Shown: positions 45,430 to 56,754 of the stretch, piece after piece
How positions within the stretch are numbered: the stretch's first letter is position 1
How the letters are laid out: the number at the start of each line of letters is the position of its first letter
Source: Ursus arctos
Taxonomy: Eukaryota; Chordata; Mammalia; Carnivora; Ursidae
Direction of reading: 5' to 3'
DNA length: 64,000 bases
NCBI RefSeq assembly: GCF_023065955.2
Contig: NW_026622841.1
Location: 20,023,501 to 20,087,500, forward strand
Position numbers and translations under genes: made by a program
The notes under the pieces: generated by a model
Told to the model about the DNA's origin: nothing
Seen by the model: the letters and a program-made list of their open reading frames with translations, nothing else
The model's database searches: none

Positions 45430-46440
45430 AGTTCTACTGCCGGACATGCTCTCAGATCTCTCCACTCCTCTGAATTTACACTGACACACTCCATGTCCAG
45501 GCCACATACAGTCATCTCTGGCTTAGACTACGGCAGTGGCCTCCTAACATCTGCCTTTTACCACCTGTGGGCCCTAAAAATGATCTTTTAATGATCTATA
45601 ATTTCGTTTTCCTGCTAAGAACCTTTCAAAAGCTTCCCACAACCTTTAGAGTAAAAATCAAACCCCTTTCTTGCCATGGTCTTCACAGCACCACTGACCT
45701 TTCTTCCTTACTTCTTTTCATAACAGTTTATCATTTTTTCCTTGCTTGGGCCACACCAGCCCCCTTTCTATTCTGGGGGCATATAGTAGTCTGCAGTCAG
45801 CAAGCTGGAGACCTAGGAGAGCTGGTGATACAGTTCCCGTCTGAACCAGGAGAGCCAATGGTGTAAATTCCAGTGCTAGTCCAACTCCGAAAGCAGAAGA
45901 CCAATGTCTTGACTCTATGACAGGTAGAGAAAGCAGATTCTTCCTTAGTTTTTTGGCCCTGGATGAGGCTATCCGCATTGGGGAAAGCGCTCTACTTCAC
46001 TCATTCTACTACTGTGAGTGTTAATCTCATCCAGAAACATTCTCATAGACATACCCAAAATAGTGTTTAACCAGTAGATGGGCACCCTGTGGCCCAGGCA
46101 AAGTGATGCATGAAATTAACCACAGGACAACTTCCAGCCTCCAGACCACTCTATCATTTGAAAGTTTTTTCACATTAACTGGCTTGTTCTCTTTTTCCAG
46201 TTCTCAGTTCAAATGTCAACACCTCCAACTGACTTTTCCAAACCACACTCTCTCAGATGGCCTCCCCCAGAATCATGTTCTCTCACGACATACTGAGTAT
46301 CATTTATAACACCCAAATATGTAACTGTTTATATGCTGTTTACTAGTTTTTAATCTCTGTCTCCTACTAGAATGTGAATTGTATTAGGGCAGGCACCTAG
46401 TATGCCTTGTACTTTACTGATATCTACCAGAACACATGTG
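45430..46440 (+). repeat. L2-like ancient LINE fragments
   Basis: 'tctggcttagactacggcagtggcctcctaac', 'aagcttcccacaacctttagagtaaaaatcaaac' and the end 'ctcctactagaatgtgaattgtattagggcagg' follow the order of L2 3' regions. A stretch in the middle is not recognisable. The 99-codon frame at 45567-45866 lies in this material. Confidence 0.55.
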
Positions 46441-46512
46441 CAGTAAAGGAATGGCGCTATTTCAACATCAGTTGGCTAACTTAATAATGTTAGATTTTTA
46501 TATATATATATA

Positions 46513-46703
46513 TTTTTTTTTTAATTTATTTATTCGACAGAGATAGAGACAACCAGCGAGAGAGGGAACACAAGCAGGGGGAGTGGGAGAGGAAGAAGCA
46601 GGCTCATAGCGGAGGAGCCTGATGTGGGGCTCGATCCCATAACGCCGGGATCACGCCCTGAGCCGAAGGCAGACGCTCAACCGCTGTGTCACCCAGGCGC
46701 CCC
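46513..46703 (-). mobile_element. can-SINE, young subfamily
   Basis: Reverse orientation with 'tttatttattcgacagagatagagac' and end 'accgctgtgtcacccaggcgcccc'. 'agattttta' flanks it. The tail runs into a TA repeat. Confidence 0.92.
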
Positions 46704-46849
46704 AGATTTTTAAAAGTCCTGTATAGACAAATCTTCCTTATAGAAGAATTCTAAATACTATATGTAGATAAGCCCCCTCCAGGAGGTGGATTTTAATCTC
46801 TTCCTCTTACAGGTGGACTAGATGGGGATTTCCTTCCAAAGAATAGAGG

Positions 46850-47590
46850 ATGGAAAGCGAGGAATAATAAATTTACAGTGGAGAAGCCTGGCAGTCACAG
46901 ACTCAACCAAATGATCACGTAGCTATCATACACCACTGGTGAGATGCATTCTGAAGGGCACAACATCACACCTGTGGAATTCTTGCCCAGGATGTATAAC
47001 CTCAATGTAATCATAAGAAAACCTCAGACAACTGAGGAACTTTACAAAACAATTGATTAGTATTCGTCAAAAGCAGCAAGGTCATGAAAAGATAAAAGGA
47101 ACTGTTCCTGGTTAAAGAGACTAAGACCTGACATCTAAATGCAATGTGGATTGAATTCCAGAACACAAAGTGGACACCGACAGGAAAACTGGTGAAACCC
47201 AAATAAAATGTCAAGTTTGTAGAAATACATCAGTGTTGGTTTTTAGGTGGGTTTTTTTTTTAAGATTTTATTTATTTATTTATTTATTTATTTGAGAGAG
47301 AGAGAGAGAGAGACAGAAAACACAAGTGGGGGGGGCAAAGGGAGAGGGAGAAGCAGACTGCCCACTGAGCAGAGCCCTACGCGTGTCTCAAACCCAGGAC
47401 CTTGAGATCATGACCTGAGCTGAAGGCAGATGCTTAACCAACTGGCGCCCCTGGTTTCTTAGTTTTGACTGAAGTACCGTGGTAATGTGAGATGTAAACA
47501 CCTGAGGAAACTGGTGAGGGCTGAGAGAGACCTCTATTATCTTCGCAACTTTTCTGTAAGTGTAAATGTATTCCAAAATAAAAAGCTTAT
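46850..47590 (+). mobile_element. L1 3' end, split by a can-SINE
   Basis: 'gaataataaatttacagtgg...aatgtaatcataagaaaacctcagaca...ctaaatgcaatgtgg...gaaaactggtgaaacccaaataa' continues after the SINE with 'ttagttttgactgaagtaccgtggtaatgtgagatg...cttttctgtaagtgtaaatgtattccaaaataaaaag'. Confidence 0.75.
47252..47451 (-). mobile_element. can-SINE inserted in an L1 3' end
   Basis: T-run, (ATTT)n and (GA)n at the tail side, head '...gcttaaccaactggcgcccc' (a few bases of the usual head are missing). 'tggtttttta/tggtttctta' flanks it, and the L1 reads on at both sides. Confidence 0.88.
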
Positions 47591-48535
47591 TTTAAAAAAT
47601 AATCACAAACTAGAACCTAAATAAACCTTAATATTTTTTCAAATCTTTACAAATAAAAGACAAAAATGAAAAAGAGAGTTCTCTAAACCCAGCATACTCA
47701 CACAGAAAAAGGGAACTAACTCTGTGAGGTGATGGTTGTGTTAATTAACTTGATTGTGGTAATCATTTCACAATGAGTACGTATATTAAATCATCATTTT
47801 GCATACCCTAAATATATATAATTTTTATTTGTAATTATACCTCAATAAAGCTGGGGGGGAAACTTACATAGTTGCTGCTGATATTCAAAAGTGCAAAGAA
47901 CAGTTTGCCTTTTTATTTGTTAGCATGTGTATAAATTGATAACTACTGTCTTCTGATTCATGTTTCCAAATTTTTAAACCTCCTTGGTCTCAACTATTGT
48001 TTTCCCATTTCTATTACCATACTGTAAAATTCCTTAAAAGATGCTATCTATGCGGTTAATGGCCATTTAATTTTCATAATTGAAGGATATTTTTGAACAT
48101 ACTGGCACCCGACAGATAATTACTGCTGTTAAAATCATCACTCCATAAAAAGAGTTTCCACATGAGATGATTCTTACTTGTCTATAAGTTTTAACTTATT
48201 TTTCTTTTAAGTAAAAGCCAGAAAGATTATTAAGAAATCCGTGGTAATGAGAACCTGAAGTCAGAATTGCTGGATATGTAATCCATCTGAGGTGATGGAC
48301 ATGGAGTACTAGTAACAGATTCCCCTGCCAGGGTCTGAAATGACTCCTACTACAAGGCAGTAACTACGCAAGAGCAAAAGCACTTTGTTACTTTTATTGT
48401 CACCCAGGCTGTTATATTCATTCAAATAATGGCATCTGCTACATTCACTTGTATAATGACAAATTAATAAATCATCCACTGCAGGAAATATCCTGGGTTT
48501 GGATTTATACAGCATTACTTAAGAAATCAATTCTT
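47591..48535. other. intergenic DNA, nothing recognised
   Basis: AT-rich; the region near 47760-47855 ('cacaatgagtacgtatattaaatcatcattttgcatacc...tcaataaagctgggg') resembles another L1 3' terminus. No gene seen. Confidence 0.5.
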
Positions 48536-48730
48536 GGGGCGCCTGGGTGGCACAGTCATTAAGATCTGCCTTCGGCTCAGGGCGTGATCCCGGCGTTCTG
48601 GGATCGAGCCCCACATCAGGCTCCTCTGCTAGGAGCCTGCTTCTTCCTCTCCCACTCCCCCTGCTTGTGTTCCCTCTCTCGCTGGCTGTCTCTCTCTCTG
48701 TCGAATAAATAAATAAAATCTTAAAAAAAA
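48536..48730 (+). mobile_element. can-SINE, young subfamily
   Basis: Head 'ggggcgcctgggtggcacagtc', full body, tail 'aaataaataaaatctt(A)n'. 'aaatcaattctt' flanks it exactly. Confidence 0.95.
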
Positions 48731-48789
48731 AATCAATTCTTAGGACATTTATAAAAAATGTTGACTTTGCTTTGCTTTCCTTTCCCTTC

Positions 48790-49130
48790 ACAGGGGCACA
48801 AATCAAATCAGGAAAGACTAAGAAAGATGAGGAAATATCACAGATTGGAGGAGACTTAGAAATGTAACAAATACATGAGAGCTAGGATCCTGGATCAGAT
48901 CCTGGGACAGAAAAAGGACGTTGGGAGAAAAACAGGCAAATTTGAGTCAGTTATGCGGTCACTAGTTTTGTACCAGTGTTTGTCTCCTGCGTTTGATAAT
49001 TTTATTATCGTTATGTACGCTGTTAACATTAGAGAAACTGAATAGAGGGGAGACAACAACTTTCTGAATTATTTTTGCAACTTCTTTCCAACTTTTGTAA
49101 GTCTAAAATTATTTCAAAATAAAAAAGGTT
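48790..49130 (+). mobile_element. L1 3' end
   Basis: 'atcacagattggaggagacttag...ctaggatcctggatcagatcctgggacagaaaaaggacg...acattagagaaactg...cttttgtaagtctaaaattatttcaaaataaaaaa' is a well-kept copy of the same L1 3' UTR as at 39.7, 47 and 63.3 kb. Confidence 0.78.
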
Positions 49131-50839
49131 TTTTTTGTAATTGCGTTGGAAAATTCCTCAGGAAGTTGTTACTTCAGAGGGAAACATACTATTTCTCAAC
49201 AGTTCCAATAGAGCTGGTTTCCCCTCCAGCTTTGAACCAGAGCATTGTTTCTTTAGCTAAACAGCAGATAAAGTACAGTTATTGGCCTGTGCTTTAGGAA
49301 TATTTTGTACAGAAATATACATTTCAAGGTGCCAGAATTATACTTTGCACTGCAAAATGTCTGTACTTCGAGAAGCCCATTGGAGGCAAGACCAACTGAG
49401 AGAACGATCCACATTTCTCATCTTGTATTTATGCCAGAGTATTGGCTCATTGAGTGGGCTATTGGGCTGAATTGCCTAAATAATTTAAAATTGGGGAAAA
49501 TTTTTCCTCTTTCCATTTTTTTTCTTTCTTGTCAAGTGCATATAGTTGAATTTGAATAAGTAAAATGTAGATAACATTTGACTTCATTGTGGTCCAGTGG
49601 AGGAAGTAAATACCCACAAATTTTGCTAATCGAGTGCTGGGGGAGTTCACTCTTTGAGATCATCTTGTAAATGATAAAATCATTAAAAGTAAGTCCTTTC
49701 GGCAGTTCAGCAATCATACCACTTTATAATTACTCTTCAGTAATCACCTAGCACATGCTTGCCCATTTCTCTCTCTCTAGTCTAATACATAACTCAAGAA
49801 GGAAATGTCTCTGTTTTACAGAGGAGGGGAAATGGAGGCTCAGAAAAGTTAAACAACTGGCCCGATCTAGGCTTTGACCTCAGAATGCGCTCTCTCTAAA
49901 TGTTTCATTATTTGTATGGGTTGACCTAGCCTGAAACAAATTCTACCTTTAGTGAAGTTGTGTCATAGTGAAATTTCAGTAATACAAGTCCTCTGACATA
50001 TTTGAAATATTCTGCTAATTTTAAGAGGAAATGTGATACTGGAAAATGATCTTACATAATTCTATTTTCTTCAATATGTAGAAATAGATGAGAAAATCCA
50101 AGGTCTTCTAGTTATCAAGTTATTAGGTTCTTTTAGTAATGGAATGTATTAAGCTATTAAATTATGTATTTCATAAGTACATTAACTTAACTATATCAGG
50201 ATCCTAGAGTGCTTTTTAATAATGTATGGTATTGCAGTATAATAAATGTGCTTTTTAAAAGCCAGAAAAGAGGTTAGTTATCTAAAACAAGTAACTCAAC
50301 ATTTACTTTAAAAAGTCTACTTCATTGGCCCTTTATTTACCATTCAGAACTATAGTGAAAAATTTATGGGTAATCTCCTAGGCACAAAGTTACCATTTCA
50401 AAGCAAAGATAAATAACCAATCTTACTCTGATCTCATTGAGAGTTCCAGCTAAAGAATTTAATTATGGACTTTGGACATGGGAAATATTATTCAGTTGAG
50501 CTTTTATTCTAGAATACAGATGCTCTATAATTGGATTGGTAGACAAAGATCATTTGCTTGATAAAGAGGGAAGAAAAACGTTGTGCCTGTTGCTGCTTTC
50601 ACCTTACAATTAAAGAGACATAATTAGGTAGTATACTTTCTCACCCTGTTATAGGATACAGGTTTAAACTTATCCCTTACATCACAAAACCAACAAGTTT
50701 CATTCCCTGTGCATCAGCAGCCGTTCTCAGTGAAGTCGAAATGGAGTAAAGGGGTTCTGAGATCCCCACTGTCTGATCAGACAATGCTCTCTCCGAGGGA
50801 TGTAATAAACAAAGAACTCCTTACCTGAGTTTTCAGAAC
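49131..50839. other. intergenic DNA, no recognised gene
   Basis: Contains a MIR-like antisense scrap near 49800-49890 ('ggaggggaaatggaggctcagaaaagttaaacaactggcc'). The rest is AT-rich and not identified. Overlapping small frames at 49282-49717 show no motifs. Confidence 0.55.
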
Positions 50840-51025
50840 TGTAGTGTGACCTGCATGATCACTGTTTCCTAAACTTTCCTGAGCACAAGAATAATCTAGA
50901 TGCCAACTTAAAATACCTTTTCCTAGGCACGTCGTCTAGAAAATCTAATTTAATAGATGGTAGTGAGGCCTAAGGTTCTGAATTTTAGGCAAATGTCACA
51001 GATGACGAGGCATATTTGAGACACA
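50840..51025. repeat. degraded hAT (MER3/MER5-like) element
   Basis: 'ctaaactttcctgagcacaagaataatctag...' fits the 'actttagtgtgcatcagaatcacctg' start of these short hAT elements, but it is much changed. Confidence 0.4.
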
Positions 51026-51234
51026 AATTTTAAAAAACAAAATAAAGCATCTGGTGCTCCTATGGGGTGTTATTGGAATCTGGAAACAGAACTCTGCTGT
51101 TTGTCAAATTTCAGTTTTCCTCATTTATGAATTTTTTAACCTCTCCTTCAATGTCCATTTTAAAAGGTAATAATAATAATATCTATGTCTTAAATTTATA
51201 GTAAGTATTAATAGGAAGGATCCAGGCTCTTGCT

Positions 51235-51395
51235 TGGGCTCCAGACTGTCTGGTCTGGGGATCAGCAGCTAGCAGTCCCTGAGCACTTGTTACAAATGCA
51301 GAATGTCAGGCCCTGCCCCAGACCCGCTGAATCTGAACATGCTTGTTAGGAGGATGTCTTGGGTGATTCATATGCACAGTAACGTTGGTGAAGCC
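51235..51395. repeat. MER5-like hAT element
   Basis: 'gagcacttgttacaaatgcagaatgtcaggccctgccccagacccgctgaatc...gggtgattcatatgcacagtaacgttgg' matches the wording of the MER5/MER5A1 group. Confidence 0.6.
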
Positions 51396-52754
51396 CCAAC
51401 CTAGCCACTTCGTGAGTGTTCAGGAAATGCTAGATTATTTCCTTCTCATTACAGTCGTTGTACCAATACTTCCGTATTGGAGCTCAGTGACTGTCACCAC
51501 CATTTCTTATTGCTGGTTTCAGCCCAGCAGGCACACTTGCCTCTCTTGCAGGGTGGAAGGGCATCCATAAATAAACAAATGCATGGACTGGGAATCAGGC
51601 TACCGCAAAAGGTAACTGAGGATTTCTGCCTCTGCTCCTTCACATTGTACCAGGCATGAAGCCGACAACAGTCATTTTACAGTCTCTTCTAAGGATTATT
51701 TCAGAGCCTCTCTACGTGCCTCTCACTGAGATTTTCCTGCACAGTTTTGCTACCATGTAGCAACTGTTGGTAGCAGGGGAGGCCTATCGTTAATGATTAA
51801 ACTGGTCGCTACTTGAATACAAATTTGGGGAAGGTTTCATAAAAGGGTTTTGGGGTTCCCTTTTTTTTTTTCCTTCCAGATTTATCGTTGAACCCTGCAG
51901 CGTCAGAAGAGGAGAATTGGGTAGAACCTGTCTTACTGCATCAAAGACATTTTCAGTAAGTGCCTACGTTACGATGTGCAGCAGCACATGTCAGTACACG
52001 ACAAATGAAAATGAAGACTGTATTTCAAGCGTCGGGGGTGCACTCAGGGAGCAATGCAAAAGGCCGACTGCTACAATGAACATTTTAGCTGGACTGTTTC
52101 TATTAAAACTGCAAATAAACTTAGTTTAGTGTTTAAAAGTAAGCTACTTTTCAGTTTTATAGGTATTCTAGCCACAAAAATAGAGTCTTCTTCCACGCGA
52201 TGTGTTTCTTAACAAGTTTGCTTCCCAGCAGAACTTACTGAAGTCTGGTCTTTGTTAGTGTCCTATCACTCCTATGTTCCTTATAAAAATAGTCTTTTCG
52301 ATTTTCTCCTTGACACAGGTGAACACCCATCCTCGGAGGCTTCTGCTTACACTACACTCTGTAGCTAAGCCAGCAGACTGACTTCAACCACAACCACACC
52401 TCTCATGTTTCCTATGCTCTGCAGAGGGTGGTAGATTCAGTCTTACCTATTGTTCCTAAGCTCTTGGGGAAAGATCTGTATATGGAAAGATTGAATGCCA
52501 AGTTGAGTATGCCTGCAGTCCACATGTAGCTCTTTGAACCCACTACCCGTCCTTTGCTGTGGTGTGGAGGCCAAACTTACCTGCTCTTTTCCATTTCAGT
52601 TGAATAGATTCAACAGTGAAAATGAGACATGCCTCGAAATCGAGAAAGTAAGGGAGAACATCTGTCACTAAGATCAATGGGTCACCAAAGAATTAGGTCT
52701 TCAACAAAAAGGGTTTTGTACCTAAATTCACCAAATAAACCATCCTTCACGGTA
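51396..52754. other. intergenic DNA, no recognised gene
   Basis: Mixed composition, no clear repeat. The frame at 51917-52129 (70 codons) has no recognisable motifs. Confidence 0.5.
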
Positions 52755-53155
52755 TAGGTTGAATTGTGTGGTCCCCAAATTCATATGTTGACATCCTAAC
52801 CCTCAGTACCTCAGAATGTGACCTTACTTAGAGATGGGGTTTTTACAGAGGGAATCGTGTTAAAATGAGGTCACTAGGGTGAATCCTAATCCAATATGAC
52901 CAGTGTCCTTATAAGAAGAGGGAATTTAGACACAGCCACTCACAGGGGGAAGTCTGAAGACACATGGTGAGAAGATGGCCATCCATCACATCAAGGAGAA
53001 AGGCCCGGAACACATTCTTACCTCAAAAGAAACAAACCCTGCTAATACTTTGATTTGGGGCTTCGAGCCTCAAGAACTGTGAGACAATAAACTTCTATGG
53101 TTTAAGCCGCCCAGTTTGTGACACTTTGTTGCAATAGCCTTAGCAAGTTAATACA
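52755..53155 (+). repeat. MLT1A-like MaLR LTR
   Basis: Near-complete LTR: 'ttgaattgtgtggtccccaaattcatatgttgacatcctaaccc', 'aatgtgaccttacttagagatgggg', 'taatccaatatgaccagtgtccttataagaagagg', 'aactgtgagacaataaacttctatggtttaagccgcccag...ttaataca'. Old solo LTR, no internal genes beside it. Confidence 0.8.
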
Positions 53156-54145
53156 CCTCATGAGTCACTGGGAAGAGCAGACAGCAAGGGATGTTGTATC
53201 TATCAGGATTAGGGCAGCTAAACTGTCTATAATGTGCTTATAGTATAAAACGACAAAACTACTGATACAATGATTTTTTTTTTCAATTTAACCTTGGCTT
53301 GCTTTTAGCTGAATAACAACTATATCTATTGTAACTATAGTAACTATTGTAGTCATACGGCCTGCCACAGTTCAGGAATGCTTTCACTTGTATTATTTCA
53401 CTATCATTACAAAATACTTTCTTATGTGTTAATTCTTTGATCTTCACAGAAAACTGGAGCCACACAGGAGCTTAGCACGTTACCTTCAAGAATGGGGCCA
53501 AGTACCAGAGACATTGCTAATATTTGTCTATATTGCTAAAAATGTCTATAGGCCCTGCTGACCTCCCATATCCTTATGGAACTGGATAGGATTTTTTTCC
53601 CCAGTCAGGAATAATTGTGTCAGAGAGCGACAGAAAGCAGAACATATCTATTCTGGTTTGTGCAGAAATTGGCTCTCTGGCAAATCAAGGGAAAGGTGGA
53701 CCTAAGACCTTTATGTGGAAATGGTGAGATCTGAAGGGCACTACCTAAGGATATTACACCCTCTCACATCTCCGCAGTACTATCAAGGTGCCTGAAATTC
53801 CCACCCTTGAAAAGGGTTCTGGTAGAGCCCTTTGTACAGTGCAAATATCCCTTGGGGGAGTTATAGAGTTGACAGAAGTTCCCTTGGGTGCTTGTATGGG
53901 AAAAGGCAAAGACTTGTGGGAAGCGGCAAAGATTAACTGTCCAATTACAACCAACTTAAAAATGACACCTATAATGCAGGGATGAGTAAATGCAACTTAT
54001 TGTCATCTCCCAATTGAATTAAAGGGCTTGCCCCAGCTAATCTAGCTGTCCTAAAAGGCCACTTTCCTTTTGAATTGAGTATCTGCACAGAAGTCACTGA
54101 GTTTCCCGAAATTTATAATCTATACTAGTTTTTATATAACATAGG
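53156..54145. other. intergenic DNA, nothing recognised
   Basis: No gene or repeat identified; small opposite-strand frames at 53754-53985 overlap each other. Confidence 0.5.
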
Positions 54146-54663
54146 AGTTGGTGAACTTTTCCTGTAAGGGCCAGCTAGGATATACCTAAGTGTTTTAGAC
54201 ATAAGGTCTCTGGTGTCTATCACAGCTGTTCAGCTCTGCCTTTGTCAGTGAAAGCAGCCATAGACAAATGGGCATAGCTATATTCCAAACTTTATCTATG
54301 GACACTGAAATATTTGAATTTCATAATTTTTTAAAAGATTTTATTTATTTATTTGAGAGAGAGAGAACGCAGAGCAAGAGAGAGAGCATGAGTCAGGGGC
54401 GAGGGAGAGGCAGAGGGAGAGAGAGAAGCAGACTCCCCACTGAGTAGGGAGCCCAACTCAGGGGAACACGACCTGAGCTGAAGGCAGATGCTTAACCGAC
54501 TGAGCCACCCAGGCACCTCAGAATTTCATAATTTTTATGAGTCATAAAATATTCTTTTTTAAAAAACCATTTTAAAATGTAAATGCCATCCTTAGTTCTG
54601 GGTCCTACAAAAGCCGTCTGTAGGCTGGATTTGGCTCATGGGTCCTCTTTGTAAACCTCTGAT
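54146..54663 (+). mobile_element. hAT-type non-autonomous DNA transposon split by a can-SINE
   Basis: Left part: 'gttggtgaacttttcctgtaagggccagctagg...ttagacataaggtctctg...gaaagcagccatagacaaatgggcatagctatattcc'. Right part after the SINE: 'gtaggctggatttggctcatgggtcctctttgtaaacctctg'. The ends are inverted in the way usual for this family ('ggtgaact' against 'gtaaacc'). The family name is not certain. Confidence 0.65.
54331..54518 (-). mobile_element. can-SINE inside the hAT element
   Basis: Reverse orientation: 'aaaagattttatttatttatttgagagagag...taaccgactgagccacccaggcacctc'. 'gaatttcataattttt' is found on both sides. Confidence 0.92.
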
Positions 54664-55384
54664 ACAATACAGCTTCCGCCAAACAGTTGAACTCCATTAG
54701 TTCATAACTGAAATCATTCTTAAAGATCTTAAAGTTTGGTAACTTTGGGAGAAAAATTTTGTATGAAGAAGGGGGGAACCATATATCACATCCTTCACCC
54801 CTTAATATTCCAGTGTCTATTTCCTAAATCCTTTAACTCATTTTGGCATATAATTTTATATTCACAAATCGTTTTTTACTGCAGTCTAACTATTGGGTTT
54901 ATATCATTTCCTAATTTTAATTCTTTCCAACATGGTACATATTTTATGTTTTTCATGTGCTTTTGCTGTTCAAATACTTTTAGTCTATGACTTTTCCTAT
55001 TTTACCTAGCTGACTAGTGAGGGTCTCCCAATTCCTTGTCTTTCTTTGCTCATGCCTTTGTTTGCCTACCTCCTCCTGTGGCTTATCTCTGCATTTCTGG
55101 TAAGGAGTGGCCATAACTGAATCATAACTTTGCTCCACACTGCTGCCTCAAACGGACCCACCCAGAGCACAGCTGTTATCTCTCAATCTCTTGTAATTAC
55201 CCCCATATTCATGTCATAAGAGAGCACTGATGATTTTATTACTTTTATTTCTGTTATTTACGTTTACTTTGAGCTTAGCATGGTCTTAGTAACTAAAGAC
55301 AGTATCAGTAGTAGAAGTAATGCATGCGTATAAGTAGGGATTTTAAACAGTTATGCTTTCTCTTATGTCTTTTTGTGGCCTACA
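54664..55384. other. intergenic DNA, nothing recognised
   Basis: AT-rich, no gene or clear repeat. Confidence 0.5.
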
Positions 55385-55800
55385 CAGAAATTTGTGGGAG
55401 CTGGAAGACCTGAGCTCGTGTTCCAGTCCTGCTATTTATCACATAGGTAATCTCTGCTGATCACCAAACTTCCCACAATCTTAGTTACCTCATCTAAAAT
55501 GGTACCCACTCCTGGGACGCCTGGGTGGCTCAGTTGGTTAAGCATCTGCCTTCAGCTCAGATCAAGATCCTAGGGTCCTTGGGCTCCTTGCTTAGCTCAG
55601 AGTCTGCTTTTCCCTCTGCCCCTCCTCCACTTGTGCGCTCTCTTTCTCTCTCTCTCTCTCTGACAAGTAAATAAAACCTTTAAAAAATAAATAAATAAAA
55701 TTATATCCACTCCTCTATCTATCCTCTAAAGACCGGCTTTGTTTACTTTAGGGATTCTTTTGAGGATAAGTGATAAAGTATATGTGAAAGGGCTTTACAA
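55385..55800 (+). repeat. MIR element split by a can-SINE
   Basis: 'gagctggaagacctgagctcgtgttccagtcctgc...ttagttacctcatctaaaatgg' continues after the SINE as 'cctctaaag...gaggataagtgataaagtatatgtgaaagggctttac'. Confidence 0.7.
55514..55690 (+). mobile_element. can-SINE inside the MIR
   Basis: Head 'gggacgcctgggtggctcagttgg', shortened body, (CT)n and 'aaataaataaataaa' tail. 'ccactcct' flanks it. Confidence 0.88.
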
Positions 55801-55919
55801 GAAATGCCAGAATATTTTACTTTATTATTCTTTTTTATTCTTTTTTATTTTAGATATAAGGAGCAACACTTACTGGTTTTATTTCTAACTTTTTTTCCTC
55901 GTTTCATCTTTGCTTCTTT

Positions 55920-56325
55920 TCTTGTTTATTTTTAAAATTTTTAAAAATTTAAACTCAATTAACATATAATGTATTATTAGTTTCAGAGGTAGAGTTCAAT
56001 GATTCATCAGTCTTATATAATACCCAGTGTTCATTATATTACGTGCCCTCCTTAAAGTCCATCACCCAATTATCCCATCCCCCATCCTCCTTCCCTCCAG
56101 CAACCCTCAGGTTGTTTCCTATGATTGAGAGCCTCTTATGGGTTGTCTCCCTCTCTGATTTCATCTTGTTTTATTTTTCCCTCCCTTCCCTTACAATCCT
56201 CTGTTTTGTTTCTTAAATTCCACATATGAGTGAGATCATATGATAATTGCCTTTCTCTGATTGACTTACTTTGCTTAGCATAATATCCTCTAGTTCCATC
56301 CACATCGTTGCAAATGAATGCCAGA
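55920..56325 (-). mobile_element. carnivore L1 3' UTR, antisense
   Basis: 'aactcaattaacatataatgtattattagtttcagaggtag...attcatcagtcttatataatacccagtg...cctccttaaagtccatcacccaattatcccatccccc...ttgcttagcataatatcctctagttccatccacatcg' is a well-kept carnivore L1 3' end, younger than the other L1 copies in the window. Confidence 0.82.
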
Positions 56326-56379
56326 ATATTTTAAAACTGTATTTGCTCACACCTTCAGAGTAAAGAGAGATCATGGAAA

Positions 56380-56500
56380 TTATCCAATCCAACTGGGTCA
56401 TTTTACAGAGGAGGAGAGTAAAAACCAGGAAGATTAAATAACTTGCTCGTGGTCATTGAGCCTTTTAGCAGAGCCAGGTTTCCTGGTTCCTAAACCAGTG
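56380..56500 (-). repeat. MIR-like antisense scrap
   Basis: 'cattttacagaggaggagagtaaaaaccaggaagattaaataacttgctcg' is the reversed MIR core. Confidence 0.6.
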
Positions 56501-56596
56501 CTTTTTTCATCTCAGCGAACTCTTCCTAGACAGAGTGTACCTCTCAGGTTGTATACTTTAATAGTGTGAAAAGCACAATCCCAAGAGCCAAATACT

Positions 56597-56754
56597 TTTT
56601 TTTTTTTAAGATTTTATTTATTTGTTTGACAGAGAGAGAAAGCACAAGCGGGGGAGCAGAACAGGGAGAAGCAGACTCCCCGCTGAGCAGGACCCTGGGA
56701 TCGTGACCTGAGCAGAAGGCTGTCGCTTAACCAACTGAGCTACCCAGGCACCCC
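56597..56754 (-). mobile_element. can-SINE
   Basis: Reverse orientation: 'aagattttatttatttgtttgacagagagagaaagc...taaccaactgagctacccaggcacccc', somewhat shortened. 'agccaaatactttt' is repeated exactly at both ends. Confidence 0.92.
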
